In this document: one piece after another, positions 38,014-46,623 of the stretch | How the letters are laid out: each line of letters starts with the position of its first letter | Position numbering within the stretch: position 1 is the stretch's first letter | Position numbers and translations under genes: made by a program | The notes under the pieces: model-generated | What the model saw: the letters and a program-made list of their open reading frames with translations, nothing else | Database searches by the model: none | Told to the model about the DNA's origin: nothing | Assembly (NCBI RefSeq): GCF_028280385.1 | Contig: NZ_JANQLX010000003.1 | Span: forward strand, 434,001-498,000 | Direction of reading: 5' to 3' | Source of the DNA: Allomuricauda sp. | GTDB taxonomy: Bacteria > Bacteroidota > Bacteroidia > Flavobacteriales > Flavobacteriaceae | Length of the DNA: 64,000 nt

Positions 38014-39192
38014 ATGAAACCTGACTTGTTTGAAGCCCCAGACTATTACAATCTAGACGATCTACTTTCCGAGGAGCATAAATTGGTTCGCGATGCCGCC
38101 CGTCAATGGGTGAAGCGCGACATATCGCCCATTATTGAAGAATATGCGCAAAAGGCGGAATTTCCAAAAGAGATTATTGGAGGATTGGCGGAAATAGGGG
38201 CTTTTGGTCCGTATATCCCGGAAGAGTACGGAGGGGCGGGACTCGATCAAATCAGCTATGGCTTGATCATGCAGGAGATAGAAAGAGGGGACAGCGGGGT
38301 TCGTTCCACGGCATCGGTCCAATCCTCTTTGGTAATGTACCCCATCTTTGCGTACGGCACCGAAGCACAACGTCAAAAATATTTGCCAAAATTGGCCACG
38401 GGCGAGTGGATGGGCTGTTTTGGACTTACTGAGCCCAATCATGGGTCCAATCCAGGGGGAATGGAGACCAAATTCAAGGATATGGGAGACCATTTTGTAT
38501 TGAATGGAGCCAAACTTTGGATTTCCAATTCGCCATTTGCAGATGTGGCAGTGGTATGGGCAAAAAATGAAGAGGGACGAATTCATGGCTTGATTGTGGA
38601 ACGGGGCATGGAAGGATTTTCGACCCCTGAAACGCATAATAAATGGTCGCTAAGGGCCTCCGCCACCGGCGAACTAATTTTTGATAACGTAAAGGTGCCC
38701 AAGGAAAACCTACTGCCCGGTAAAAATGGTCTGGGTGCGCCGTTGGGCTGTTTGGATTCCGCCCGTTACGGAATTGCATGGGGTGCCATTGGGGCAGCCA
38801 TGGATTGTTATGACACGGCACTTCGCTATGCCAAAGAGCGGGTTCAATTTGGAAAGCCCATTGCTGCCTATCAATTACAACAGAAGAAGCTGGCCGAAAT
38901 GATCACTGAGATCACAAAGGCGCAGTTGTTGGCATTCCGGTTGGGGCAACTCAAAAATGAAGGGCGGGCCAATACGGCACAGATTTCCATGGCTAAACGG
39001 AATAATGTGGATATGGCCATTAAGATTGCAAGGGAAGCCAGGCAAGTATTGGGTGGAATGGGCATTACCGGGGAATACAGCATTATGCGTCACATGATGA
39101 ACCTCGAAAGTGTGATTACCTATGAAGGTACCCATGACATCCACTTACTGATTACTGGTGCGGATATCACCGGATATCCAGCTTTCAAATAG
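38014..39192 (+). CDS. Acyl-CoA dehydrogenase (glutaryl-CoA dehydrogenase-like)
   Basis: MGCFGLTEPNHGSNPGGMET, VLGGMGITGEYSIMRHMMNLESVITYEGTHDIH. Confidence 0.93.
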   Translation: MKPDLFEAPDYYNLDDLLSEEHKLVRDAARQWVKRDISPIIEEYAQKAEFPKEIIGGLAEIGAFGPYIPEEYGGAGLDQISYGLIMQEIERGDSGVRSTASVQSSLVMYPIFAYGTEAQRQKYLPKLATGEWMGCFGLTEPNHGSNPGGMETKFKDMGDHFVLNGAKLWISNSPFADVAVVWAKNEEGRIHGLIVERGMEGFSTPETHNKWSLRASATGELIFDNVKVPKENLLPGKNGLGAPLGCLDSARYGIAWGAIGAAMDCYDTALRYAKERVQFGKPIAAYQLQQKKLAEMITEITKAQLLAFRLGQLKNEGRANTAQISMAKRNNVDMAIKIAREARQVLGGMGITGEYSIMRHMMNLESVITYEGTHDIHLLITGADITGYPAFK

Positions 39193-39267
39193 TACCCGAG
39201 TTTAAGTTACATTAAACAGGCCCTAAATTTTGACTAACTTGACAAGCAAGTTGTATCAAACTTCATT

Positions 39268-40632
39268 ATGGAATTGCTTGAACGGCAAAAGGCATTTTTT
39301 TTAGCAGAGCATACTAGGGACTTTTCTTTTAGAAAGAAGGCGCTAAGGCGATTGAAAAAAGAAATCATTGCCCGTGAAGATGCTATAGCGGATGCCATTT
39401 ATGCCGATTTTAAAAAGCCGAGATTTGAAACCTTTATTGCGGAAACCCAATTTGTTCTGGCTGAAATCAATGTGCAGCTCAATAATCTTGATTTTTGGGC
39501 CAAACCGGAAAAGGTAGCGGGAAATTGGGCCAATTTTCCATCCAAAAATTACATTTATCGGGAGCCGCTGGGTCAAGTGTTGGTCATTGCTCCATGGAAC
39601 TATCCGTTTCAATTGACCATGGCCCCAATGATCGGTGCCCTTGCCGCTGGAAACACTGTTGTGGTGAAACCTTCAGAACTTACACCGAATACCTCAAGCA
39701 TCGTTGCGGAGATAATAGAAAATGTTTTTGACCCCGGACATGTGACCGCTGTACAAGGGGGTATTGAGGTGTCCCAGGAATTGTTGTCCAAGCCTTGGAA
39801 CCATATTTTCTTTACGGGCAGCACCCAGGTAGGAAGGATTGTTTATCAAAGTGCCGCTAAACATCTTACACCGGTAACCCTGGAGTTAGGGGGCAAAAAC
39901 CCCTGTGTTGTAGACAAAAATGTGGATGTAAATCTGGCCGCCAAACGTATTGTATGGGGCAAGGCCCTTAATGCTGGACAAACCTGTATTGCCCCCGATT
40001 ATCTTTTGGTGCATCAATCCATAAAAGACAAATTTGTGGCTGCGCTAATACGTAACATTCAGAAAAGTTATGGGGAAAACCAATCAGCTTCCAAGGATCT
40101 GGCGAGAATTGTAAGTCAGAAGCACTATAAACGATTAAGGTCATTTTTGGAAGGGCAACAAATCTTGTATGGTGGGAATTCTGTGGACGAAGATTTTTTT
40201 ATAGGTTTGACCTTGTTGGATGAGCCCAGTTTGGAAAGCCCCATAATGCAAGAAGAGATTTTTGGACCTATCCTACCTATTTTATCTTATTCCAATGAGG
40301 CTGACATTGCCCAGATTATCGGTCGATATGAAAAACCCTTGGCCGCGTACGTGTTTTCTGGGAAAAGGGCTTTTCAAAAATGGTGCATGACCCAATTTGG
40401 GTTTGGGGGAGGTGTGATCAATGATTCTGTATTGCAGATTGCCAACAAAAATCTACCATTTGGCGGAGTGGGCCACAGTGGGATCGGGGCTTATCATGGA
40501 AAGGCTTCCTTCGACCTGTTTTCCCATAAAAAGGGCATTGTGAAAAGGGGAAATTGGATAGATCCCCCTTTGCGCTATGCACCCTATAACTTACCGGATA
40601 GGATTGCCAAGTGGGTTAAGCATTTGTTTTAG
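39268..40632 (+). CDS. Aldehyde dehydrogenase
   Basis: LGQVLVIAPWNYPFQLTMAPMIGALAAGNTVVVKPSELTP, VTLELGGKNP, NAGQTCIAPDY catalytic Cys. Confidence 0.95.
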   Translation: MELLERQKAFFLAEHTRDFSFRKKALRRLKKEIIAREDAIADAIYADFKKPRFETFIAETQFVLAEINVQLNNLDFWAKPEKVAGNWANFPSKNYIYREPLGQVLVIAPWNYPFQLTMAPMIGALAAGNTVVVKPSELTPNTSSIVAEIIENVFDPGHVTAVQGGIEVSQELLSKPWNHIFFTGSTQVGRIVYQSAAKHLTPVTLELGGKNPCVVDKNVDVNLAAKRIVWGKALNAGQTCIAPDYLLVHQSIKDKFVAALIRNIQKSYGENQSASKDLARIVSQKHYKRLRSFLEGQQILYGGNSVDEDFFIGLTLLDEPSLESPIMQEEIFGPILPILSYSNEADIAQIIGRYEKPLAAYVFSGKRAFQKWCMTQFGFGGGVINDSVLQIANKNLPFGGVGHSGIGAYHGKASFDLFSHKKGIVKRGNWIDPPLRYAPYNLPDRIAKWVKHLF

Positions 40633-40648
40633 GGGTATTGGCTGCTGC

Positions 40649-40918
40649 CTAAAAATGCTGTCTTTGATTTAGTATGCGAAGTATCAACACCTGATGATCC
40701 CTTATGATATAGTGAATTGAATAGTTGAAAGTTTTGAATAGGATGGCGCGGATTTCACGATACTTTGCCTGAAATGAATCAGGAGTTTTCTTTAAAAATC
40801 CAATTTGTTCCGAAAAATCGGCCAAAAATTCCCGCTCCAATCCTTTTGTCCTATAAAAGCATTCGGCTACTGCCAGTTGTATTTGGGCTTCTTTGGCAAT
40901 TTGGACATTATAGTCCAT
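40649..40918 (-). CDS. Type II toxin, RelE/ParE family
   Basis: 89-aa RelE/ParE-like (YREIRAILFKTFNYSIHYIIRDHQVLILRILNQRQ); overlaps upstream small ORF by 11 nt. Confidence 0.75.
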   Translation of the reverse strand: MDYNVQIAKEAQIQLAVAECFYRTKGLEREFLADFSEQIGFLKKTPDSFQAKYREIRAILFKTFNYSIHYIIRDHQVLILRILNQRQHF

Positions 40919-41153
40919 ATTTCTTTTCTATATCTTGGATGGGGTCAAATTGAACTTCATTATTTTCGAGTCTTTTCAGCATATCATCCATCATGGTCCT
41001 ATATGCTTCCGAGGGAGATTCTAACCTTCTAGCTGTTTCTTCTAAGGAATATTTCATAAAACTTTTTAAGGAATGCTTCTGCTTTTTAGCTTCTTCTTCC
41101 AGGATATGTAGAATATGTTGGTCTACATCGATGAGTTTTCTGATTTTTCCCAA
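40908..41153 (-). CDS. Putative cognate antitoxin
   Basis: 81-aa ORF immediately upstream and overlapping the RelE/ParE ORF; RHH-like N-terminus (IDVDQHILHILEEEAKKQKHSLKSFMKYSLEE). Confidence 0.65.
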   Translation of the reverse strand: MGKIRKLIDVDQHILHILEEEAKKQKHSLKSFMKYSLEETARRLESPSEAYRTMMDDMLKRLENNEVQFDPIQDIEKKYGL

Positions 41154-41168
41154 AGTATATATATAAAG

Positions 41169-44100
41169 TTATTCTTTTACAGTTTTTGGTTTCAGCAATT
41201 TTTTGCTTGTTTTCATTTCTGCATAGCGGGGGTCTGGAACATAATCCTGTTTTTGCATTTTAATCACCTCAATGCTCAAAAAACCAAATTCTTCCACCAC
41301 CTTCCCGTAAAAACGGTAAATCCCCTTTCCCCTAAAGTAGTATTTGGCCGCAACGGGAGGAAACAAAACCGTATCGAAAACCTCACCATGCTGATCTACC
41401 AAAGTGGCAAAATGCATCCGTTTTCCAGTATGTGTATGGGTATTTTTTATGGTCACCAAATAACCGTAAATGTCTATATACTTGTTGAGGTATCGATGCA
41501 GGTCTTGTTGCCCATTGGTGTTTTTTGGAGGTTCGGCCAATAGCTCAAAAGGACTGCACAAGCAGAACCCCAATAGTTCCAATTGGTCAAATGCGGTTTC
41601 CAGATGGGTGGTGTACAGTTTGGGAATCCTAAATTTTTGATGTCGCGGTGGAAACAGTTTGGGATGTTCCAAACGGTCATTTTTGGAAAGCATCAAATGG
41701 GCCTTCCAAAGTAATGTATGCTTGTTGACCCTGGTAAATCTAAAGGCATCGATACGGATAAGAATGGAAAGTTGTTCCACGGAAATGATTACCCGGTCCA
41801 AAAAATCCTCCAAGGAAAGGAAGTTGCCATTTGATCTTCGCTCCTTGATGATGCGCTCCATGACCCTGCTTTCCAGATCTCGGAGATAGACCATTCCCAG
41901 ATAAATATGGGCGCCATAGATGCAAGTGGCCGCATGGCTGTTGTTTACACAGGGAGCGTGGATGGTGGCACCGATCATTCGGGCATCGTGTATATAAAAT
42001 TCTGAACGGTAGAACCCGCCCCCGTTATTGAGCACGGCCACCAAATATTCCAGGGGATAATAGGCGCGCAGAAAAAGACTCTGGTAACTCTCCACGGCAT
42101 AGGAGGCGGAATGCCCTTTTGCAAAGGCATAGCCCGCAAAGCTGGCCACTTGGTTCCAAATCTCAAAAATTAGGGTGTCCGGATAGTTCCTTTTTCTACA
42201 GTTGGAAATGAACTTGTCCTTCACCTTTTGGAATTCCTCCCTTGAGCGGAACTTTCCGCTCATTCCCCTGCGCAGTACGTCGGCTTCCCCCAGGTCGAGG
42301 CCTGCAAAATGGTGGGCCACTTTGATCACATCTTCTTGATACACCATTACGCCGTAGGTGTCCGGCATAATATCCAGCATCACCGGATGCGCTTTTTCTT
42401 CTGCCCGACCTTTGTTTCGATGGCGAAGGATGTACTCCCTCATCATACCACTTTTGGCCACTCCGGGACGGATAATGGAACTGGCCGCCACCAACCCCAG
42501 ATAATTGTCCACCTCCAGTTTTTTGAGCAGCATCCGCATGGCGGGCGATTCCACATAAAAACAGCCCATGCACTGTGCGGTCTTGATCAGGTTGTTTATG
42601 GTAACATCCTTTTTAAAGCCTTGGATGTCGTGAATGTCAATTTGCTTGTGTTTTTCAGGCTGGTTATAGGCGATGATTTCTAGGGCCTCCTTGATTTTTC
42701 CGAGTCCACGTTGGCCTAAAATGTCAAATTTATAGAGTCCCACATCCTCTGCAATCACCATATCGTAATGGGTGGTAGGGAAGCCTTTGGGAGGTAAATG
42801 GGTGGCGGAAAACCAGTGAAGGGACTTTTCGCTGATTAAAATACCCCCTGCATGGATACTCAGATAATTGGGTTTGTCCTTGAGGAGTTTTCCATATTTC
42901 AGCACAAGTTTGGACATGCTGTCCAGTTTGTCTGGGTTATACTGTCCAGTGACCAAAAAATCGATTTCTTGTTTTGGTAGGCCAAAGACCTTTCCAAGTT
43001 CCCGGATGACCCCACGTTCCTTAAAGGTAACATAGGTGCCCAGCAGTGCCACATGTTCAAAGCGTTTAAAAATGTACTCGGTCATGGCTGGCCTGTCCCG
43101 CCAGGAGAAGTCTATGTCAAAATCCGGGGGATTGGCACGATAAAGATTGATGAACCGTTCAAAATAGAGGTCCAGTTCCATGGGATCCACATCGGTAATA
43201 CGGAGAAGGTAGGCCACAATACTATTGGCACCACTGCCACGCCCCACATAATAAAACCCCCTCTTGCGTGCCTCGGAAACAATATCCCAATTAATAAGGA
43301 AATAAGAGACAAACCCCATTTTTTTGATGAGGGAGAGTTCTTTGTCCAAGCGGTTTTGGATAGATGCGTCCACTTCCTTATAGCGATAGGGGAGGCCTTC
43401 ATAGCACAATTTTTCGATGAGTTTCCCATCTTCTTCCACGCTTCCCAGATAGGAGTTAAGGTTTTGGGGTTTTCGTCCCTTGGAAAAATCGAAATGGATG
43501 TCACATTGATTAAGCAGTTTTTCGGTATTCTCCAGAATAAAGGGATGTTCGGAAAATGCTGCGGCCAAATTTTGGACAGGGAACATTTTTTCCCCTTCAT
43601 CGGCTTCTTCCTCTTGGGGCAGTTTGCTCAGAAGAACATTATTGTCGATGGCCCGCAACAAACGATGGGCATTAAAATCGGCCTTGTTCCGAAAAGTGAC
43701 CGGTTGCTGTACTACCAATTTCTTCTTAAGCTTGGCAAACTTGGAAAATGGCAATCGTCTTAGATCTTGAATGGAGATGCCTATAAATTCATGCGCTTTG
43801 AAATCTTCCAGCTCGTTCAATAGGGCTTGTTCAAAGGGGTAGATAACAAATGCATTTTGAAAAGCAGGGGCCCTGAACGGAATTTCCAGCTCTTCATGAA
43901 GGTGGTGGGATAAAAAACGGTTGAGTTCCAAATACCCTTCATTGTTTTGGGCAATTCCCAAGAAGCAGGGTTTTACGCCATTTCTGAAATCAATTCCCAA
44001 AATGGGAGTGATGCCATATTCAGGGGCCTTTCTTACAAAATTGAGTCCTGCGGAAGTATTGTTGATGTCCGTGAGCACCAAACGGGTCACATGGTTTTGT

Positions 44101-44177
44101 TGGGCCAATTCCAAGAGTTCCAGCTCCGAGAAAGTGCCATATCGCATGCTGTAATATGTGTGGCAGTTTAGGTACAA
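41169..44177 (-). CDS. dnaE2: Second DNA polymerase III alpha subunit (DnaE2-like, TLS-associated)
   Basis: PHP N-term MYLNCHTYYSMRYGTFSELELLELAQ, YVGRGSGANSIVAYLLRITDVDP, NPPDFDIDFSWRDRPAMTEYIF; downstream of dinB. Confidence 0.88.
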   Translation of the reverse strand: MYLNCHTYYSMRYGTFSELELLELAQQNHVTRLVLTDINNTSAGLNFVRKAPEYGITPILGIDFRNGVKPCFLGIAQNNEGYLELNRFLSHHLHEELEIPFRAPAFQNAFVIYPFEQALLNELEDFKAHEFIGISIQDLRRLPFSKFAKLKKKLVVQQPVTFRNKADFNAHRLLRAIDNNVLLSKLPQEEEADEGEKMFPVQNLAAAFSEHPFILENTEKLLNQCDIHFDFSKGRKPQNLNSYLGSVEEDGKLIEKLCYEGLPYRYKEVDASIQNRLDKELSLIKKMGFVSYFLINWDIVSEARKRGFYYVGRGSGANSIVAYLLRITDVDPMELDLYFERFINLYRANPPDFDIDFSWRDRPAMTEYIFKRFEHVALLGTYVTFKERGVIRELGKVFGLPKQEIDFLVTGQYNPDKLDSMSKLVLKYGKLLKDKPNYLSIHAGGILISEKSLHWFSATHLPPKGFPTTHYDMVIAEDVGLYKFDILGQRGLGKIKEALEIIAYNQPEKHKQIDIHDIQGFKKDVTINNLIKTAQCMGCFYVESPAMRMLLKKLEVDNYLGLVAASSIIRPGVAKSGMMREYILRHRNKGRAEEKAHPVMLDIMPDTYGVMVYQEDVIKVAHHFAGLDLGEADVLRRGMSGKFRSREEFQKVKDKFISNCRKRNYPDTLIFEIWNQVASFAGYAFAKGHSASYAVESYQSLFLRAYYPLEYLVAVLNNGGGFYRSEFYIHDARMIGATIHAPCVNNSHAATCIYGAHIYLGMVYLRDLESRVMERIIKERRSNGNFLSLEDFLDRVIISVEQLSILIRIDAFRFTRVNKHTLLWKAHLMLSKNDRLEHPKLFPPRHQKFRIPKLYTTHLETAFDQLELLGFCLCSPFELLAEPPKNTNGQQDLHRYLNKYIDIYGYLVTIKNTHTHTGKRMHFATLVDQHGEVFDTVLFPPVAAKYYFRGKGIYRFYGKVVEEFGFLSIEVIKMQKQDYVPDPRYAEMKTSKKLLKPKTVKE

Positions 44178-44420
44178 TTATTGGTTTTCGGTTTTCGGTT
44201 TTCAGTTATTGGTTTTCGGTTTTCAGTTATTGGTTGTCGGTTATCAGTTATTGGTTGTCGGTTATCGGTTATCGGTTATCGGTTATTGGTTGTCAGTTTT
44301 CGGTTATTGGTTTTCAGTTATCAGTTATCGGTTATTGGTTGTTAGTTTTCGGTTATTGGGTTTCAGTTATCAGTTATCGGTTATTGGTTGTTAGTTTTCG
44401 GTTATTGGGTTTCGGTTTTG
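44178..44420. repeat. Degenerate heptamer minisatellite between dnaE2 and dinB
   Basis: ~35 tandem copies of GGTTNTC/AGTTATC-type 7-mers; 49-bp higher-order unit ttcagttatcagttatcggttattggttgttagttttcggttattgggt begins at 44313 and 44362. Confidence 0.92.
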
Positions 44421-44433
44421 AATTTTTCATTTT

Positions 44434-45648
44434 TCATTGTTTCCTGTGTGCTAATACTACCGGAGGTTCCCCATTAAAGGGATTGTGCATGCTGCCAATG
44501 GTTTTGGCTCCCATGGCCGAGGCCCGTAGAACACTCCGGCTTCCAAACCTCTTTCGAACATAGTCCATGGCTTGGTACAGGTTCAAGGCTTCTTCGGTAT
44601 CTTCAAAAAGGTTGATTTGATAGTTTCCCGATACCAAATGGCTAAATCGAATTCCTATTAGGCGGACCAGCATCCGTTTGTTGTACAGGGTGTTGAACAA
44701 CTCCAAAATTTTAGGGATAAGGATATGGTCTGCACTGGTATAAGGGATGCGTAGTTGCTTGGAATAGGTGTTAAAATCAGAATAACGGATTTTTACGGCG
44801 ATACAGGCGGTGAGTTTATCTCCCCTGCGCAATTGAAAGGCAAGGTTTTCGGTCATGGCGAGTAGGATACCCTTGAGTTTGGCGACATCAATGGTGTCCC
44901 GGTCAAAAGTGCGTTCGGTGGAAATGGATTTTCTATCGTGAAAGGGAATCACAGGGGTATTGTCCATCCCGTTGGCCCGCTTCCAGATGACCCTTCCGTT
45001 TGCGCCCAGTACTCGTTGCATAATGTCCATGGGCATTTCCTGTACGGTCTTCACTTTGCGGATGCCCAGATTTCTTAGGGTCTGATAGGTCTTGTCGCCC
45101 ACCATGGGGATTTTTTTAATGGATAAGGGGGCCAAAAAAGGCTTTTCCAATCCAAAATCTATTTTGAGCTGGTTATTGGGCTTGGCCTCATTGGTGGCCA
45201 CTTTTGAAACCACCTTGTTTACGGAAAGTCCGAAGGAGATGGGCAGACCGGTTTCCTTGATGATTTTTTGACGCATTTCCGAGGCATATTTATAACAGCC
45301 AAAAAAACGGTCCATTCCAGAAAGGTCGGCATAGAACTCATCAATGCTCGATTTCTCGAAGAGGGGCACGTGTTCCTTAATGATTTCCGTGACCACATCG
45401 GAATACTTGCTGTAGGTGCCTGCATTGCCCCGGATAACGACTGCTTCCGGACAGAGCTCCTTGGCCATTTTCATAGGCATGCCAGAATGAACGCCAAATC
45501 CACGGGTTTCATAACTGCATGCGGCCACCACGCCCCGATCGCTGGTGCCACCCACCAACAAGGGTTTGTTTTTGAGCTCCGTATTTATAATACGTTCCAC
45601 GGACACATAGAAAGTGTCCAGATCCATGTGTAAAATGGTCTTTTTCAT
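44434..45648 (-). CDS. dinB: Y-family DNA polymerase IV
   Basis: ILHMDLDTFYVSVERI, VVAACSYETRGFGVHSGMPM, FEKSSIDEFYADLSGMDRF. Confidence 0.95.
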   Translation of the reverse strand: MKKTILHMDLDTFYVSVERIINTELKNKPLLVGGTSDRGVVAACSYETRGFGVHSGMPMKMAKELCPEAVVIRGNAGTYSKYSDVVTEIIKEHVPLFEKSSIDEFYADLSGMDRFFGCYKYASEMRQKIIKETGLPISFGLSVNKVVSKVATNEAKPNNQLKIDFGLEKPFLAPLSIKKIPMVGDKTYQTLRNLGIRKVKTVQEMPMDIMQRVLGANGRVIWKRANGMDNTPVIPFHDRKSISTERTFDRDTIDVAKLKGILLAMTENLAFQLRRGDKLTACIAVKIRYSDFNTYSKQLRIPYTSADHILIPKILELFNTLYNKRMLVRLIGIRFSHLVSGNYQINLFEDTEEALNLYQAMDYVRKRFGSRSVLRASAMGAKTIGSMHNPFNGEPPVVLAHRKQ

Positions 45649-45675
45649 TGTTTAGCTGAGGGAAAGCTAAATTAT

Positions 45676-45706
45676 GGAAATATTCCTAAAAAATGGAAAT
45701 AATCCA
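45676..45706. promoter_or_regulatory. Candidate repressor operators upstream of dinB
   Basis: Two similar inverted-repeat sites GGAAATATTCC (45676) and TGGAAATAATCCA (45694), 18 bp apart. Confidence 0.3.
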
Positions 45707-45777
45707 ATAAAAGAACTGTGAATCATCTGAGGAAAGGGCAAATGTTGTCAGGTAAAATCAGGAAAACTGCTGTTTCT

Positions 45778-46059
45778 TCACTTGAAAAGGTCGGAATGAC
45801 TCCCGATACACACCAATTTTATCACATTGGGAGATTCAATTTGGATCCAGATAATTAGCAGGTCGGGTTTTATGTGGTATTCCCAATTGTCACTGTACCG
45901 ACCCGTGAGCCTATGGGGTTTCATTTTGGATGGAATGCCATTGACCCCTTTGGATTGAAGTATTTTGAGTATGGCTGCGGTAAGTCTGAAGTCTTTTTCG
46001 TTTTTCTTTACCTTTTTTAGATCCTTTTCAAACCGGGTCGTAGGTATTAATTGATACAT
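45778..46059 (-). CDS. Type II toxin, YafQ/RelE-like mRNA interferase
   Basis: MYQLIPTTRFEKDLKKVKKNEKDFRL...GIPSKMKPHRLTGRYSDNWEYHIKPDLLIIWIQ (YafQ-like); start trimmed to MYQL. Confidence 0.85.
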   Translation of the reverse strand: MYQLIPTTRFEKDLKKVKKNEKDFRLTAAILKILQSKGVNGIPSKMKPHRLTGRYSDNWEYHIKPDLLIIWIQIESPNVIKLVCIGSHSDLFK

Positions 46060-46069
46060 GCGTTGTTGG

Positions 46070-46283
46070 TTAAAGTTCATTTAGGAACTTGTCCAAATCA
46101 TCAATGGGTGTTAGATTTTCATTGGTTCCTGCTTCCTCAATGGCAGATTTGGTTGTTCCCTACATCATTATACAGTAGGAATTCAATATAATTATTGAGG
46201 CTTCTTCTCTGCGCTTTGGCCTTGGCCCTAACGAGCTCTATCAACTCTTCGTCAAAACGGAGTGCAACTTGTTTTGTTTTCAT
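46070..46283 (-). pseudogene. Frameshifted antitoxin of the YafQ-like module
   Basis: MKTKQVALRFDEELIELVRAKAKAQRRSLNNYIEFLLYNDVGN then frame change to TKSAIEEAGTNENLTPIDDLDKFLNEL*; span is 214 nt (not a multiple of 3). Confidence 0.75.
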
Positions 46284-46472
46284 ACTGGGTCAGAAAATAC
46301 AAATCAGAAATATAAGATATCAGTTTGATATGCAAATGATATCATAATGATATAAAAAAGAAACAAATATCCCCTCTGATAAATGCCCATTTCGCCAACT
46401 CAAACCTCTAGAATTCCACCCAGAATAAGCTTGAGGTCCAATTTGTCAAAAATCCTTCCTATCTTTGCCGCG

Positions 46473-46569
46473 TTGTGTTGGATTTCAATCCGTAACAGGA
46501 CTGAGATCAGGTTGAGGTATCAAAGTGATGCCCGCCAATGAAAGGCTTTCCATATGGAAGGCTTTTTTT
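46473..46569 (+). ncRNA. Candidate ~100-nt small RNA
   Basis: TATCTTTG -7-like element at 46460-46467 downstream of TTTG; ends in 11-bp hairpin AAAGGCTTTCC-ATAT-GGAAGGCTTTT + T7 with G-U pairs that favour the + strand; no ORF. Confidence 0.35.
46541..46569 (+). terminator. Intrinsic terminator
   Basis: AAAGGCTTTCC ATAT GGAAGGCTTTTTTT. Confidence 0.7.
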
Positions 46570-46623
46570 GTAGATGGAATTTTAAAATATACCTGAACTG
46601 ATTCCGACAACAAGAAGGAACCA

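Noticed and set aside
43053-43763. 236-aa + strand ORF antisense to dnaE2
   Set aside because: Overlaps the conserved polymerase reading frame; protein has no family-like motifs.
44178-44420. Possible CRISPR array
   Set aside because: No constant repeat with unique spacers; the period is 7 bp with gradual degeneration, and no cas genes are present.
44156-44563. ORFs 44156-44563 (+) and 44158-44394 (+) rich in SVIGYWLSVISY repeats
   Set aside because: They are translations of the heptamer minisatellite; a unit length of 7 leaves periodic open frames. No start context or homology-like features.
46498-46530. TPP-riboswitch-like CTGAGA string in the candidate sRNA
   Set aside because: Only the short CTGAGA string matches; the rest of the THI-box core is absent and no thiamine gene follows on the + strand.
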